Shown: positions 1 to 10,316 of the stretch, one piece after another
How the letters are laid out: the number at the start of each line of letters is the position of its first letter
How positions within the stretch are numbered: the first letter of the stretch is position 1
Assembly (NCBI GenBank): GCA_021613375.1
Contig: CM038709.1
Coordinates: 39,019,656 to 39,083,655, forward strand
Direction: 5' to 3'
Source of the DNA: Megaleporinus macrocephalus
Lineage: Eukaryota; Chordata; Actinopteri; Characiformes; Anostomidae
DNA: 64,000 bases
The notes under the pieces: model-generated
The model's database searches: none
What the model was told of the DNA's origin: nothing
The model's input: only the letters and a program-made list of their open reading frames with translations
Program-made: the position numbers and the translations under genes

Positions 1-874
1 GGTTTAGTGTAAATGTAGGGTTTAGTGTAAATGTAGGTGTTAGGGTTTAGTTTAAATGTAGGGGTTAGTGTTTAGTGTAAATGTAGTAGTTAGGGTTTAG
101 TGTAAATGTAGGGGTTAGGGGTTAGTGTAAATGTAGGAGTTAGGGTTTAGTGTAAATGTAGGGGTTAGGGTTTAGTGTAAATGTAGTGGTTAGTGTTTGG
201 TGTAAATGTAGGGTTTAGTGTTTAGTGTAAATCTAAAGGTTAGGATTTAGTGTAAATCTAGAGGTTACGGTTTAGTGTAAATGTTGGGGTTTAGTTTAAA
301 TGTAGAGGTTAGTGTTTAGTGTAAATGTAGGGGTTAGGGTTTAGTGTAAATGTAGGGGTTAGGGTTTAGTGTAAATCTAGAGGTTAGGGTTTAGTGTAAA
401 TGTAGGGGTTAGGGTTTAGTGTAAATGTAGGGGTTTAGTGTAAATCTAGAGGTTAGGGCTTAGTGTAAATGTAGGAGTTAGGGTTTAGTGTAAATGTAGG
501 GTTTAGTGTAAATGTAGGTGTTAGGGTTTAGTTTAAATGTAGGGGTTAGTGTTTAGTGTAAATGTAGTAGTTAGGGTTTAGTGTAAATGTAGGGGTTAGG
601 GGTTAGTGTAAATGTAGGAGTTAGGGTTTAGTGTAAATGTATGGGTTAGGGTTTAGTGTAAATGTAGTGGTTAGTGTTTGGTGTAAATGTAGGGTTTAGT
701 GTTTAGTGTAAATCTAAAGGTTAGGATTTAGTGTAAATCTAGAGGTTACGGTTTAGTGTAAATGTTGGGGTTTAGTTTAAATGTAGAGGTTAGGGTTTAG
801 TGTAAATGTAGGGGTTAGGGTTTAGTGTAAATGTAGGGGTTTAGTGTAAATCTAGAGGTTAGGGTTTAGTGTAA
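1..874 (+). repeat. Minisatellite T1, ~25-bp telomere-like unit
   Basis: About 35 tandem units built on GGGGTTAGGGTTTAGTGTAA plus ATGTA. The unit includes GGGTTAGGGTTTAG, resembling the vertebrate telomeric hexamer. The array has higher-order structure: the first roughly 390 bp recur almost unchanged from about 482, a shift of 481 bp. It extends past the left edge of the window. No coding capacity is evident. Confidence 0.95.
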
Positions 875-1544
875 TGGTTCGGATGTACTTTAAAGTGGTG
901 GTGAATGGAACCAGGGGTCACACTGTCTACAACACAAATCTAGCCAGTTTATTTATGGCCACCAGTGAACCTACAGGTGTCTGTATGTATGTAATGCTGA
1001 TGATGGTAAAATAGTGGATTTTCTTTTTTTCTTCTATGATTATTTAGTCTTATAATCTGTGTATCTGTCCTGAATATAATAAACATATGTTTTATGCCAA
1101 AATTCTCTAAAATGGTACAGCAGTGTCTCAGGCATCAAGCAGCATATTCCTGCCTCTAGGCTCGAGTGATAAAGTGAAATTATCCACCTGATAACTGTCC
1201 CCAGAATTATTTCTATACATGATATTATCGTGTTATGAAACAAAAAACTACAGCCTGAGTGACACCAATACACACATGGACACCACTGTTAGTACCCTTC
1301 CAAAAAACCCACAACGTTCACTGAAATTACTTGAAACTGACACGTTATCAATAAAACCTAATAGAAAAAATTAGACTTTGCTTTCGTCCATCCAACCATC
1401 CAAGCACATGACCATACTTGGCATGATATCGTCACGGATTTAAATAAGCGCGATACTCCATAATATTGTTTATTGACATGAGACTGTTTGTTGGCACCTG
1501 TTTCCACTCACCACTATAGTGAACAATGCTGACTGCTTCTTTAG
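875..1544. other. Non-coding flank, no gene seen
   Basis: AT-rich single-copy-looking sequence upstream of exon A. It contains only short open frames without recognisable similarity. It lies between the T1 array and a hAT-like MITE. Confidence 0.5.
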
Positions 1545-1910
1545 TAGGGGTGTAAGAAAATATCGAAATATCAGGATATTATGTTTAGTGATACTGTATC
1601 GATTCTCAAAAACACAGTATTGATACACAGATTCCTGGCAGAAAGTATAGCAGTGTGTGTTGTGTTTAAACCTTTGACCACTAGATGGCAGTGTTGTAAT
1701 CCATTTTCAGCTCCACTCCAACATTAACAAGCAGCACAAGGGTGCTATTCTATTGTAAGTATTGACAAACCTGTTTACATAGTGGTGTGATTATATCACT
1801 TTATATCACTTTGCTTGCAGTATCACAATATATATCGAGATATATTGAATCGGGACCGCTGTATCATGATACGTATTGTATCGCCAGGTTCTTGCCGATA
1901 CACAGCCCTA
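1545..1910 (+). mobile_element. hAT-like non-autonomous element (366 bp)
   Basis: The element begins TAGGGGTGTAAGAAAA and ends TACACAGCCCTA, which are imperfect inverted termini. It is flanked by TTCTTTAG at 1537-1544 and GTCTTTAG at 1911-1918, matching at seven of eight bases, the target-duplication length of hAT transposons. The interior is AT-rich with many ATCGATA/TATCGA motifs and no transposase. Relatives are at 60605-60735 and, inverted and truncated, near 49370-49745. Confidence 0.8.
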
Positions 1911-2094
1911 GTCTTTAGGCCTATCAGATGGATCCACTCTGAATGACTTGGTTTGGATCTTCAATGTAATTAACATTGTGATTTTCAGGGATCAGAAATC
2001 TGAAATCCAGGTATTTGGTATTAACACATTTGAATGATGGTCCTTTTCCCGAACATCACATTACATCACACTACAATACAGGAAAAAAAATAAG

Positions 2095-4259
2095 AGTAGA
2101 GTTGTGTAGCGTTGTGTAGCGTTGTGTAGCGTTGTGTAGAGTTGTGTAGCGTTGCGTAGAGTTGTGTAGCGTTGTGTAGAGATGTGTAGCGTTGTGTAGC
2201 GTTGTGTAGCGTTGTGTAGCGTTGCGTAGAGTTGCGTAGCGTTGCGTAGCGTTGCGCAGCGTTGCGTAGAGTTGCGTAGAGTTGCGTAGAGTTGCGTAGC
2301 GTTGTGTAGCGTTGCGTAGCGTTGCGTAGCGTTGTGTAGCGTTGCGTAGAGTTGTGTAGAGTTGTGTAGAGTTGTGTAGCGTTGCGTAGCGTTGTGTAGA
2401 GTTGTGTAGAGTTGTGTAGAGTTGTGTAGCGTTGCGTAGCGTTGTGTAGCGTTGCGTAGAGTTGTGTAGCGTTGTGTAGAGATGTGTAGCGTTGTGTAGC
2501 GTTGTGTAGCGTTGCGTAGAGTTGCGTAGCGTTGCGTAGCGTTGCGCAGCGTTGCGTAGAGTTGCGTAGAGTTGCGTAGAGTTGCGTAGCGTTGTGTAGC
2601 GTTGCGTAGCGTTGCGTAGCGTTGTGTAGCGTTGCGTAGAGTTGCGTAGCGTTGCGTAGAGTTGCGTAGCGTTGTGTAGCGTTGTGTAGAGATGTGTAGC
2701 GTTGTGTAGCGTTGTGTAGAGATGTGTAGCGTTGTGTAGCGTTGTGTAGAGTTGCGTAGCGTTGTGTAGAGAAGTGTAGCGTTGTGTAGAGTTGTGTAGC
2801 GTTGTGTAGAGTTGTGTAGAGATGTGTAGCGTTGTGTAGCGTTGCGTAGAGTTGCGTAGAGTTGCGTAGCGTTGCGTTGAGTTGTGTAGCGTTGTGTAGA
2901 GTTGCGTAGCGTTGCGTAGAGTTGCGTAGAGTTGCGTAGCGTTGCGTAGCGTTGTGTAGCGTTGTGTAGAGATGTGTAGAGTTGTGTAGAGTTGTGTAGA
3001 GTTGTGTAGCGTTGTGTAGCGTTGTGTAGCGTTGTGTACCGTTGTGTAGCGTTGTGTAGAGTTGTGTAGAGTTGTGTAGCGTTGTGTAGAGTTGTGTAGC
3101 GTTGTATAGAGATTTGTAACGTTGTGTAGCGTTGTGTAGCGTTGTGTAGAGTTGTGTAGAGTTGTGTAGCGTTGTATAGAGTTTTGTAACGTGTAGAGTT
3201 GTGTAGCGTTGTGTAGAGTTGTGTAGAGTTGTGTAGCGTTGTATAGAGTTTTGTAATGTTGTGTAGAGTTGTGTAGCGTTGTGTAGAGTTGTGTAGCGTT
3301 GTGTAGCGTTGTGTAGAGTTGTGTAGCGTTGTATAGAGTTTTGTAACGTTGTGTAGAGTTGTGTAGAGTTGTGTAGCGTTGTGTAGAGTTGTGTAGCGTT
3401 GTGTATAGTTGTGTAGCGTTGTATAGAGTTTTGTAGAGTTGTGTAGCGTTGTGTAGAGTTGTGTAGCGTTGTGTAGGGTTGTGTAGCGTTGTGTAGCGTT
3501 GTGTAGGGTTGTGTAGAGTTGTGTAGCGTTGTGTAGCGTTGTGTAGCGTTGTGTAGAGTTGTGTAGCGTTGTGTAGAGTTGTGTAGCGTTGTGTAGCGTT
3601 GTGTAGGGTTGTGTAGAGTTGTGTAGAGTTGTGTAGCGTTGTGTAGAGTTGTGTAGAGTTGTGTAGAGTTGTGTAGCGTTGTATAGAGTTTTGTAGAGTT
3701 GTGTAGCGTTGTGTAGAGTTGTGTAGCGTTGTGTAGGGTTGTGTAGAGTTGTGTAGAGTTGTGTAGGGTTGTGTAGAGTTGTGTAGAGTTGTGTAGAGTT
3801 GTGTAGGGTTGTGTAGAGTTGTGTAGAGTTGTGTAGGGTTGTGTAGAGTTGTGTAGCGTTGTGTAGCGTTGTGTAGAGTTGTGTAGAGTTGTGTAGGGTT
3901 GTGTAGAGTTGTGTAGCGTTGTGTAGAGTTGTGTAGAGTTGTGTAGCGTTGTGTAGAGTTGTGTAGAGTTGTGTAGCGTTGTGCAGAGTTGTGTAGCGTT
4001 GTGTAGCGTTGTGTAGGGTTGTGTAGAGTTGTGTAGCGTTGTGTAGTTGTGTAGGGTTGTGTAGAGTTGTGTAGCGTTGTGTAGCGTTGTGTAGTTGTGT
4101 AGGGTTGTGTAGAGTTGTGTAGCGTTGTGTAGCGTTGTGTAGAGTTGTGTAGCGTTGTGTAGAGTTGTGTAGAGTTGTGTAGAGTTGTGTAGCGTTGTGT
4201 AGAGTTGTGTAGCGTTGTGTAGAGTTGTGTAGAGTTGTGTAGAGTTGTGTAGAGTTGTC
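2095..4259. repeat. Minisatellite T2, 10-bp unit, about 216 copies
   Basis: Tandem GTTGTGTAGC / GTTGTGTAGA / GTTGCGTAGM units keep an almost exact 10-bp register for 2.16 kb, with slips near 3190 and near 4045-4095. Higher-order copies are visible: the pattern around 2161-2290 recurs around 2461-2590, a 300-bp shift. The minus strand stays open for 750 codons because the unit contains no stop codon on that strand. The predicted YTTLHNSTQ-type polypeptide is judged an artefact. It ends about 700 bp before exon A. Confidence 0.97.
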
Positions 4260-4911
4260 TGTGGCCAGAAAAGAAAAAGAAATGAATGCGTTTGTCTTCG
4301 ATTGCTGCTCCAGCGGCGCGCATGTTTCTAGCGCCGTGTTTGCTGCCGCGCGACTGTTGTGTTTTTAATTCTCGCGTTAAACGTATATCAAAGTAAACGG
4401 TCGACTGTGGCTTTCAGCAGAGGCTCCGACGCCGCTTCTCAGAGCTGACATGGCATATTTCCGCGTAATTAGCCTAAAGAGCCTAATGTTTTATTCATCG
4501 GCCATCGACTCGATCTCATTGGCCCAGAGGCTCGGCAGTGACTCATCAATGAATAAAACATTGCGGCGGTTGGTGGAGGGTGTTTGTACATTTACATAGT
4601 GTAGTTTACAGGCAAAGTCAGTGAGACAAGGACTCGAGCGCTCGGGGGGACTGGAGGTGTGAGAAAACGAATGTAAGTTTTGCTAATGAGTCTTTTTATG
4701 CCAGGGACCAATTAAGAGTTGATTAGTTGGGCGAAACTAATTGCGCCTGTGTTCGCGAGAGTAGAGGATTAGAGTTGTCACAAAGTCACAGAAACAGGCG
4801 CGGAGAACACTTCACCGTGCTTTTTTACTTACAGCGCTCTGCTTTTAATCTGGAGTAAACTTAAAAAGAACTAAATGGTGCTTAAATTAAACAACGGTGC
4901 ATTGCTGACCA

Positions 4912-4913
<2 letters not shown>
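4260..4913. other. Unique intronic sequence before exon A
   Basis: Mixed-composition sequence of about 650 bp between the T2 array and the TG tract of exon A, containing CpG-rich stretches (4310-4450). TTTTATTCATCGGCC near 4489 and GATTCATTG-like words around 4545 appear as a loose inverted pair (ATGTTTTATTCAT at 4486 and ATGAATAAAACAT at 4549, 13 bp each). No exon with recognisable protein similarity was found. It could hold a conserved regulatory element. Confidence 0.45.

Positions 4914-4948
<35 letters not shown>
4914..4948 (+). repeat. (TG)n tract at the exon A splice acceptor
   Basis: About 16 TG dinucleotides lie directly against the TTTGCAG acceptor of exon A, occupying the place of the usual pyrimidine tract. 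UG repeats in RNA are known binding sites for TDP-43 and CELF proteins, so its length could affect exon A inclusion. The effect on splicing is inference. Confidence 0.9.
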
Positions 4949-4952
<4 letters not shown>

Positions 4953-4954
4953 AG

Positions 4955-5062
4955 TATCTCTTTCCGGATTTACCTCTGGATAAGTCGGACTCCAATGAAG
5001 CCAAAGCAGCCCCGTCCAACCCAGGAGGGAAGAATGAGCAGGAGAAAGACACAGAGGACTAT
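4955..5062 (+). CDS. rab3gap1: RAB3GAP1 exon A (probable)
   Basis: This is a 108-nt exon, phase 0 at both ends, encoding 36 residues from YLFPDLPLDK to EKDTEDY. It is hydrophilic and acidic after the first eight residues. The acceptor is TTTGCAG directly after a (TG)n tract and the donor is TAT|GTAAGT, close to the consensus. It joins in frame to exon B, which starts NLFNLLKSAPSDSL. The preceding frame is open only through the TG repeat, so the coding sequence must come from an exon outside the window. I place it in RAB3GAP1 from its position, phase and good splice sites rather than from a strongly recognised motif. It could still be an alternative or fish-specific exon. A 20-bp minisatellite starts about 130 nt after the donor. 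Confidence 0.72.
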
Positions 5063-5192
5063 GTAAGTCCAGCCTTTCAGCCTCACACACTGACCCTGAT
5101 TCATCAAAGTGGTATAAAAACACACAAGAGTGACACAAATACACACGTGGACACCACCCTTACATTAAAGAAAAGAAAAGAAAAACCCCACA

Positions 5193-6906
5193 ACCACTAC
5201 ACCACCATACTAACCACTACACCACCATACTAACCACTACACCACCATACTAACCACTACACCACCGTACTAACCACTACACCACCATACTAACCACTAC
5301 ACCACCATACTAACCACTACACCACCATACTAACCACTACACCACCATACTAACCACTACTCCACCATACTAACCACTACACTACCATACTAACCACTAC
5401 ACCACCGTACTAACCACTACACCACCATACTAACCACTACACCACCATACTAACCACTACACCACCGTACTAACCACTACACCACCATACTAACCACTAC
5501 ACCACCTTACTAACCACTACACCACCATACTAACCACTACACCACCGTACTAACCACTACACCACCATACTAACCACTACACCACCATACTAACCACTAC
5601 ACACCGAACTAACCACTACACCACCATACTAACCACTACACCACCGTACTAACCACTACAACACCGTACTAACCACTACACCACCGTACTAACCACTACA
5701 CCACCGAACTAACCACTACACCACTATACTAACCACTACACCACTATACTAACCACTACACCACCATACTAACCACTACACCACCATACTAACCACTACA
5801 CCACCATACTCACCACTACACCACCATACTGACCACTACACCACCATACTAATCACTACACCACCGTACTAACCACTACACCACCATACTAACCACTACA
5901 CCACCATACTAACCACTACACCACCGTACTAACCACTACACCACCGTACTAACCACTACACCACCATACTAACCACTACACCACCATACTAACCACTACA
6001 CCACCATACTGACCACTACACCACCGTACTGACCACTACACCACCATACTGACCACTACAACACCGTACTGACCACTACACCACCATACTAACCACTACA
6101 CCACCATACTAACCACTACACCACCATACTAACCACTACACCACCATACTAACCACTACACCACCGTACTAACCACTACACCACCGTACTAACCACTACT
6201 CCACCGTACTAACCACTACTCCACCATACTAACCACTACACCACCATACTAACCACTACACCACCGTACTAACCACTACAACACCGTACTAACCACTACA
6301 CCACCGTACTAACCACTACTCCACCGTACTAACCACTACACCACCGTACTAACCACTACACCACCATACTAACCACTACTCCACCATACTAACCACTACA
6401 CCACCATACTAACCACTACTTCACCATACTAACCACTACACCACCGTACTAACCACTACAACACCGTACTAACCACTACAACACCGTACTAACCACTACA
6501 ACACCGTACTAACCACTACAACACCGTACTAACCACTACACCACCGTACTAACTACTACACCACCGTACTAACCACTACACCACCATACTAACCACTACA
6601 CCACCATACTGACCACTACACCACCGTACTAACCACTACACCACCGTACTAACCACTACACCACCATACTAACCACTACACCACCATACTAACCACTACA
6701 CCACCATACTAACCACTACACCACCATACTGACCACTACACCACCGTACTAACCACTACACCACCTTACTAACCCCTACACCACCATACTAACCACTACA
6801 CCACCATACTAACCACTACACCACCATACTGACCACTACACCACCATACTAACCACTACACCACCGTACTAACCACTACACCACCTTACTAACCACTACA
6901 CCACCT
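5193..6906 (-). repeat. Minisatellite T3, 20-bp unit, about 86 copies (inverted SINE-head array)
   Basis: The tandem unit on the + strand is ACCACTACACCACCATACTA, with C/T and A/G variants. Its reverse complement, TAGTATGGTGGTGTAGTGGT, is a rotation of the unit of the arrays at 40161-42027 and 51232-52560. The family is therefore the same in opposite orientation. The array starts about 130 nt after the exon A donor. No SINE body is joined to either end. Confidence 0.97.
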
Positions 6907-6929
6907 GTAAAAGGGTCTTCAAACCTGTA

Positions 6930-7290
6930 ATCAGTCAGTCTGCCTTTTTAAAGGGTGAAAAGTAGTCAACACACTGTTTGGTATCATGGTGTGTACCACA
7001 CTGAACACGAACCACAGAAAGCTGATGAGGGAGTCGTCTCTGGAGATTAGAAATAAGATTATAGACACACATGTTAATGGTAAAGGCTGTAAGACCACCT
7101 CCAAACAGCTCAGTGTTCCTTCCACTACAGCTGCAGTTCCAAGTAATTTCAGTGACCATTAAAGGTTTTTCTTTCTTTTAACGGGAGGACATCAACAATT
7201 CTGTCCATGTGTGTATTTTCAACCAGAACTGGAACAGCTGCAGTGAAGAGTCTGGTTTTCAGACGTAGTTAATCAGCCAATCAGTTAATC
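6930..7290 (+). pseudogene. Tc1-like transposase N-terminal fragment
   Basis: From about 7023 the + strand reads LMRESSLEIRNKIIDTHVNG, then KGCKTTSKQLSVPS. This resembles the first helix-turn-helix of fish Tc1 transposases (typically ..KIVDxHKxGxGYKTISKQLxVP). The fragment then loses similarity, and no catalytic region follows. It is a remnant of a different Tc1 family from the intact copy at 8635. Confidence 0.6.
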
Positions 7291-8384
7291 GGCTCCTGAA
7301 CTTTTAAGCTGTTGAGCTAACAAACACTGGAAAGCAATAGTCACCCAATTTTTTTTTTGTCTTTCTGTAAACACATCCTCAAAACTTTTCTCAGCCACAT
7401 CCAGCTCTTTATTAGGGTTGTACACTTTACAGTGTGGTTTAGGACACAGCCCCCCAGTTTAATGTAAAATGTGTCCTTGCTAGTTTCACAGACCTTTTTT
7501 TTTAATACTCATCAGTTTCAACCTCCACATTTTTATTTGCTCACACTCGTGTCTGGTAGCAGCGTGTAAGTGTGGTTTTTAGCAGCCTGTTAAACGGCTA
7601 TATGAAGAAATTGATTGTCAATATGATCAGAATCAGCAGTAGCAATATAAAAAAATGGTCTTATGGTGAAGAGACTAATTATTTTTTTCTGTGCGCTGAT
7701 TTGAGCAAATGCTGCGACTGCTCGTTCCTTTTAAAGACTTTTGCTTTTCGCCGCTGACGCAGTGAATAACTACCTCCCTGAAATACAAAATACAGAAGAG
7801 TAGAAACTCATACTCTGCTAACGCTCCAGCAATCAGTGTTTATGAAAATGATCACACTGCACAGTCACATCACTCTACCATCTAACAAGAAGACTAGAGT
7901 TGGTTCCTTTTACAGTTTATTCTTTTCTGTTATGATGTTATAAATATATTTTAGCTCTGGGCAGTGCACCTAGTTGTGTGCACATTTGATGAATTAAAGC
8001 CAGAATGATTTAAAACGAACTAAAAACATGAACAAAACTTCACCACATTGCTGAACGCAGCGAGCAGAAGAAACTAAAACTCTTTCCAAAAATAAAAACG
8101 CATCATAAAGTTTTAATACAGTCTTAAAATTAAATTAAACTGAATAAAATAAAAGTAGTGCAGAGTCACCAGCCCAGCCTCTGTTGCTGGGGCTGTCGAT
8201 GCCAAGGTATTGAGACTGTAAATCCTCACTGTTCTATTTTTGTTCCTAAAAAAAACCAAAAAAAAACCTGATAGACACCTGAACTTTGCTCGAACCCACA
8301 TGGTGTTCTAAACAGTAGTGGAGAAAGAAAGATTGTAGTAGATACAGAATGTGTAAAACACTGTTGTAGGCTATGGAAACATAT
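7291..8384. other. Intronic sequence, no gene seen
   Basis: AT-rich intron of RAB3GAP1 with short T and A runs. No coding similarity or clear repeat structure was recognised. Confidence 0.5.
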
Positions 8385-8560
8385 TCAGAATCAGAATCGT
8401 TTATTTCGCCAAGTCTGTCACACATGTAAGGAATTTGTCTTGGTGAGGCACACGTGTATGACATGTAACAAGAACAATATTAAACTACTACTAAGACGAT
8501 ACAATAAATAAAATAAAGAATAAGAACAATAAGAGTAATAAGAAGCTAGGAAAGGTGATA
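8385..8560 (-). repeat. Fragment of a LINE 3' tail
   Basis: AATCAGAATCGTTTATTTCG followed by a segment with AAGGAATTTGTCTTGGTG matches, from memory, a very common fish sequence found at the 3' ends of CR1/L2/Rex-type LINEs, here inverted. It fades into an A-rich stretch (AATAAAATAAAG) by 8540. Confidence 0.5.
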
Positions 8561-8634
8561 AGTAGCGTGACGATGCTTTGCTAAACAGATATATGAAAGT
8601 CTATGTTTATATGTGTGCGAATATTCTACACATA

Positions 8635-10242
8635 CAGTGCCCTCCATAATTATTGGCACCCCTGGTTAAGATGTGTTCTTTAGCTTCTAATAAATTGAGG
8701 GTTTTTTTAAATAATATAGGACCACGATGGAAAAAAGAGCAAAATCCAACCTTTATCTCAAGTGCATTTATTCAGTAGGAAAAAAATCCCACATTAAGAA
8801 ATAATTGTTTAACATCAAATAATGTGTGCCACAATTATTAGCACCCCTGATGTTAATACTTTGTACAACCCCCCCTTTGCCAACAAAACAGCACCTAATC
8901 TTCTCCTATAATGTTTCACAAGATGGGAGAACACAGAAAGAGGTATCTTCGACCATTCCTCTTTGCACAATCTCTCTAAATCATCCAGCGACCTGGGTCC
9001 TCTCCTCTGCACTCTCCTCTTCAGCTCACCCCACAGGTTTTCAATGGGGTTAAGGTCTGGGGACTGAGATGGCCATGGGAGGAGCTTGATTCTGTGTGTG
9101 GTCAACCATTTCTGTGTAGATCTTGCCATATGTTTAGGGTCATTATCTTGCTGAAAGACCCAGTGACGACCCATCTTCAGCTTTCGGGCAGAAGCCACCA
9201 GGTTTTGTTTTAAAATGTCCTGGTATTTCAAAGCATTCATGATGCCATGCACCCTAACAAGGTTCCCTGGGCCTTTGGAAGAAAAGCAGGCCCACAGCAT
9301 CACTGATCCTCCCCCGTATTTCACAGTGGGCATGAGGTGCTTTTCTGCATACTCAGCTCTTGTGTTACGCCAGACCCACTTACAGCATTTGTTGCCAAAA
9401 AGCTCTATCTTTGTTTCATCTGACCAAAGCACACGGTCCCAGTTGAAGTTCCAGTACTGCTTAGCAAACTCCAAACGTTTACGTTTATGATTGTGAGTGA
9501 GAAAAGGTTTTTTCCGTGCATGCCTCCCAAACAGCTTGTTGGCGTGTAGATAGCGTCTGATGGTTGTTTTGGAGACTTCGTGACCCCAAGATGCTACCAT
9601 TTGTTGCAGTTCCGTAACAGTGAGCTTTGGAGAACTTTTTATTTCTCTTATCATCCTCCTCACTGTGCGTGGTGGCAAAATAAACTTGCGTCCTCGTCCA
9701 GACTTGTTTACCACTGTTCCAGTTGTTTTAAACTTCTTAATAATTCCTCTGACAGTAGATACGGACAGGTGTAGGCGAGTGGCTATTTTCTTGTAGCCAT
9801 TGCCTGACCTGTGAAGGTCAACACACATCTGCCTTACTTGAATGCTATGTTCCTTTGTCTTTCCCATGTTGAAGAGAAATGGCCACTGTGTCACGTCATA
9901 ATTATACCCCAGGGAAACAGGAAGTTGTGAATTGCTAATTAAATGCCCCTACATACTTTGATTAACTTCGTAAACTACTGTAGAAGTGACAGAAATTCTT
10001 TAATTACATTTATTTCCTAAGAATTGTTAGGGGTGCCAATAATTGTGGAACAGGTGATTTTATGAAGAAATATTATTTCTTAGTCAGGGATTTTATTTTC
10101 CCCCTAAAACTCTACTTGAGTTAAAGGTTACATTTTTCTACACTTTTCAGTGTGACAGTATGTTTCCACAATAAAAACTGAATTTATTTTAAGGCTTTTG
10201 ACACATCTTAACCAGGGGTGCCAATAATTATGGAGGGCACTG
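8635..10242 (-). mobile_element. Complete Tc1/mariner transposon (1608 bp)
   Basis: The outer inverted repeats are identical over at least 42 bp, starting CAGTGCCCTCCATAATTATT at 8635 and mirrored at 10242. Both ends are flanked by TA (8633-8634 and 10243-10244), the target duplication of Tc1/mariner elements. Related inner copies (GCCACAATTATTAGCACCCC at 8828; AGGGGTGCCAATAATTGTGG at 10030) show the inverted/direct repeat layout known from Sleeping Beauty-type elements. It encodes one uninterrupted transposase on the minus strand and inserted in the first intron shown. The identical ends and open frame suggest recent insertion. Confidence 0.97.
8815..9867 (-). CDS. Tc1-family DD34E transposase, apparently intact (350 aa)
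   Basis: This enzyme cuts and pastes the surrounding element into TA sites. The start is placed at MGKTKEHS, the usual Tc1 beginning, nine codons inside the longest frame. Residues about 5-110 form the paired-like DNA-binding region, with GRGRK at about 57-61 as a GRPR-like hinge. The catalytic residues are visible as D150 (LWSDETK), D241 (FQQDNDPKH) and E276 (NPIENLWGEL), with exactly 34 residues between the second and third. A glycine-rich box (YGGGSVMLW) is at about 184-192. The length is normal for the family (about 340-350). There are no internal stops or frameshifts. The C-terminal tail after AKGG is a little longer than usual. Whether it is active cannot be judged by eye. Confidence 0.96.
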   Translation of the reverse strand: MGKTKEHSIQVRQMCVDLHRSGNGYKKIATRLHLSVSTVRGIIKKFKTTGTVVNKSGRGRKFILPPRTVRRMIREIKSSPKLTVTELQQMVASWGHEVSKTTIRRYLHANKLFGRHARKKPFLTHNHKRKRLEFAKQYWNFNWDRVLWSDETKIELFGNKCCKWVWRNTRAEYAEKHLMPTVKYGGGSVMLWACFSSKGPGNLVRVHGIMNALKYQDILKQNLVASARKLKMGRHWVFQQDNDPKHMARSTQKWLTTHRIKLLPWPSQSPDLNPIENLWGELKRRVQRRGPRSLDDLERLCKEEWSKIPLSVFSHLVKHYRRRLGAVLLAKGGLYKVLTSGVLIIVAHII

Positions 10243-10316
10243 TAAGTGAGCAGACGTATATTATAAGAGATATAATTAGCATTATGTTACTTTTTTAGAA
10301 GTGACTCGAGTAAACC

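Noticed and set aside
2071..4323. 750-codon open frame on the minus strand (YTTLHNSTQ repeats)
   Set aside because: It follows the 10-bp minisatellite exactly. The unit has no stop codon on that strand, so a long frame is expected by composition; there is no domain, and codon variation simply follows unit variation.
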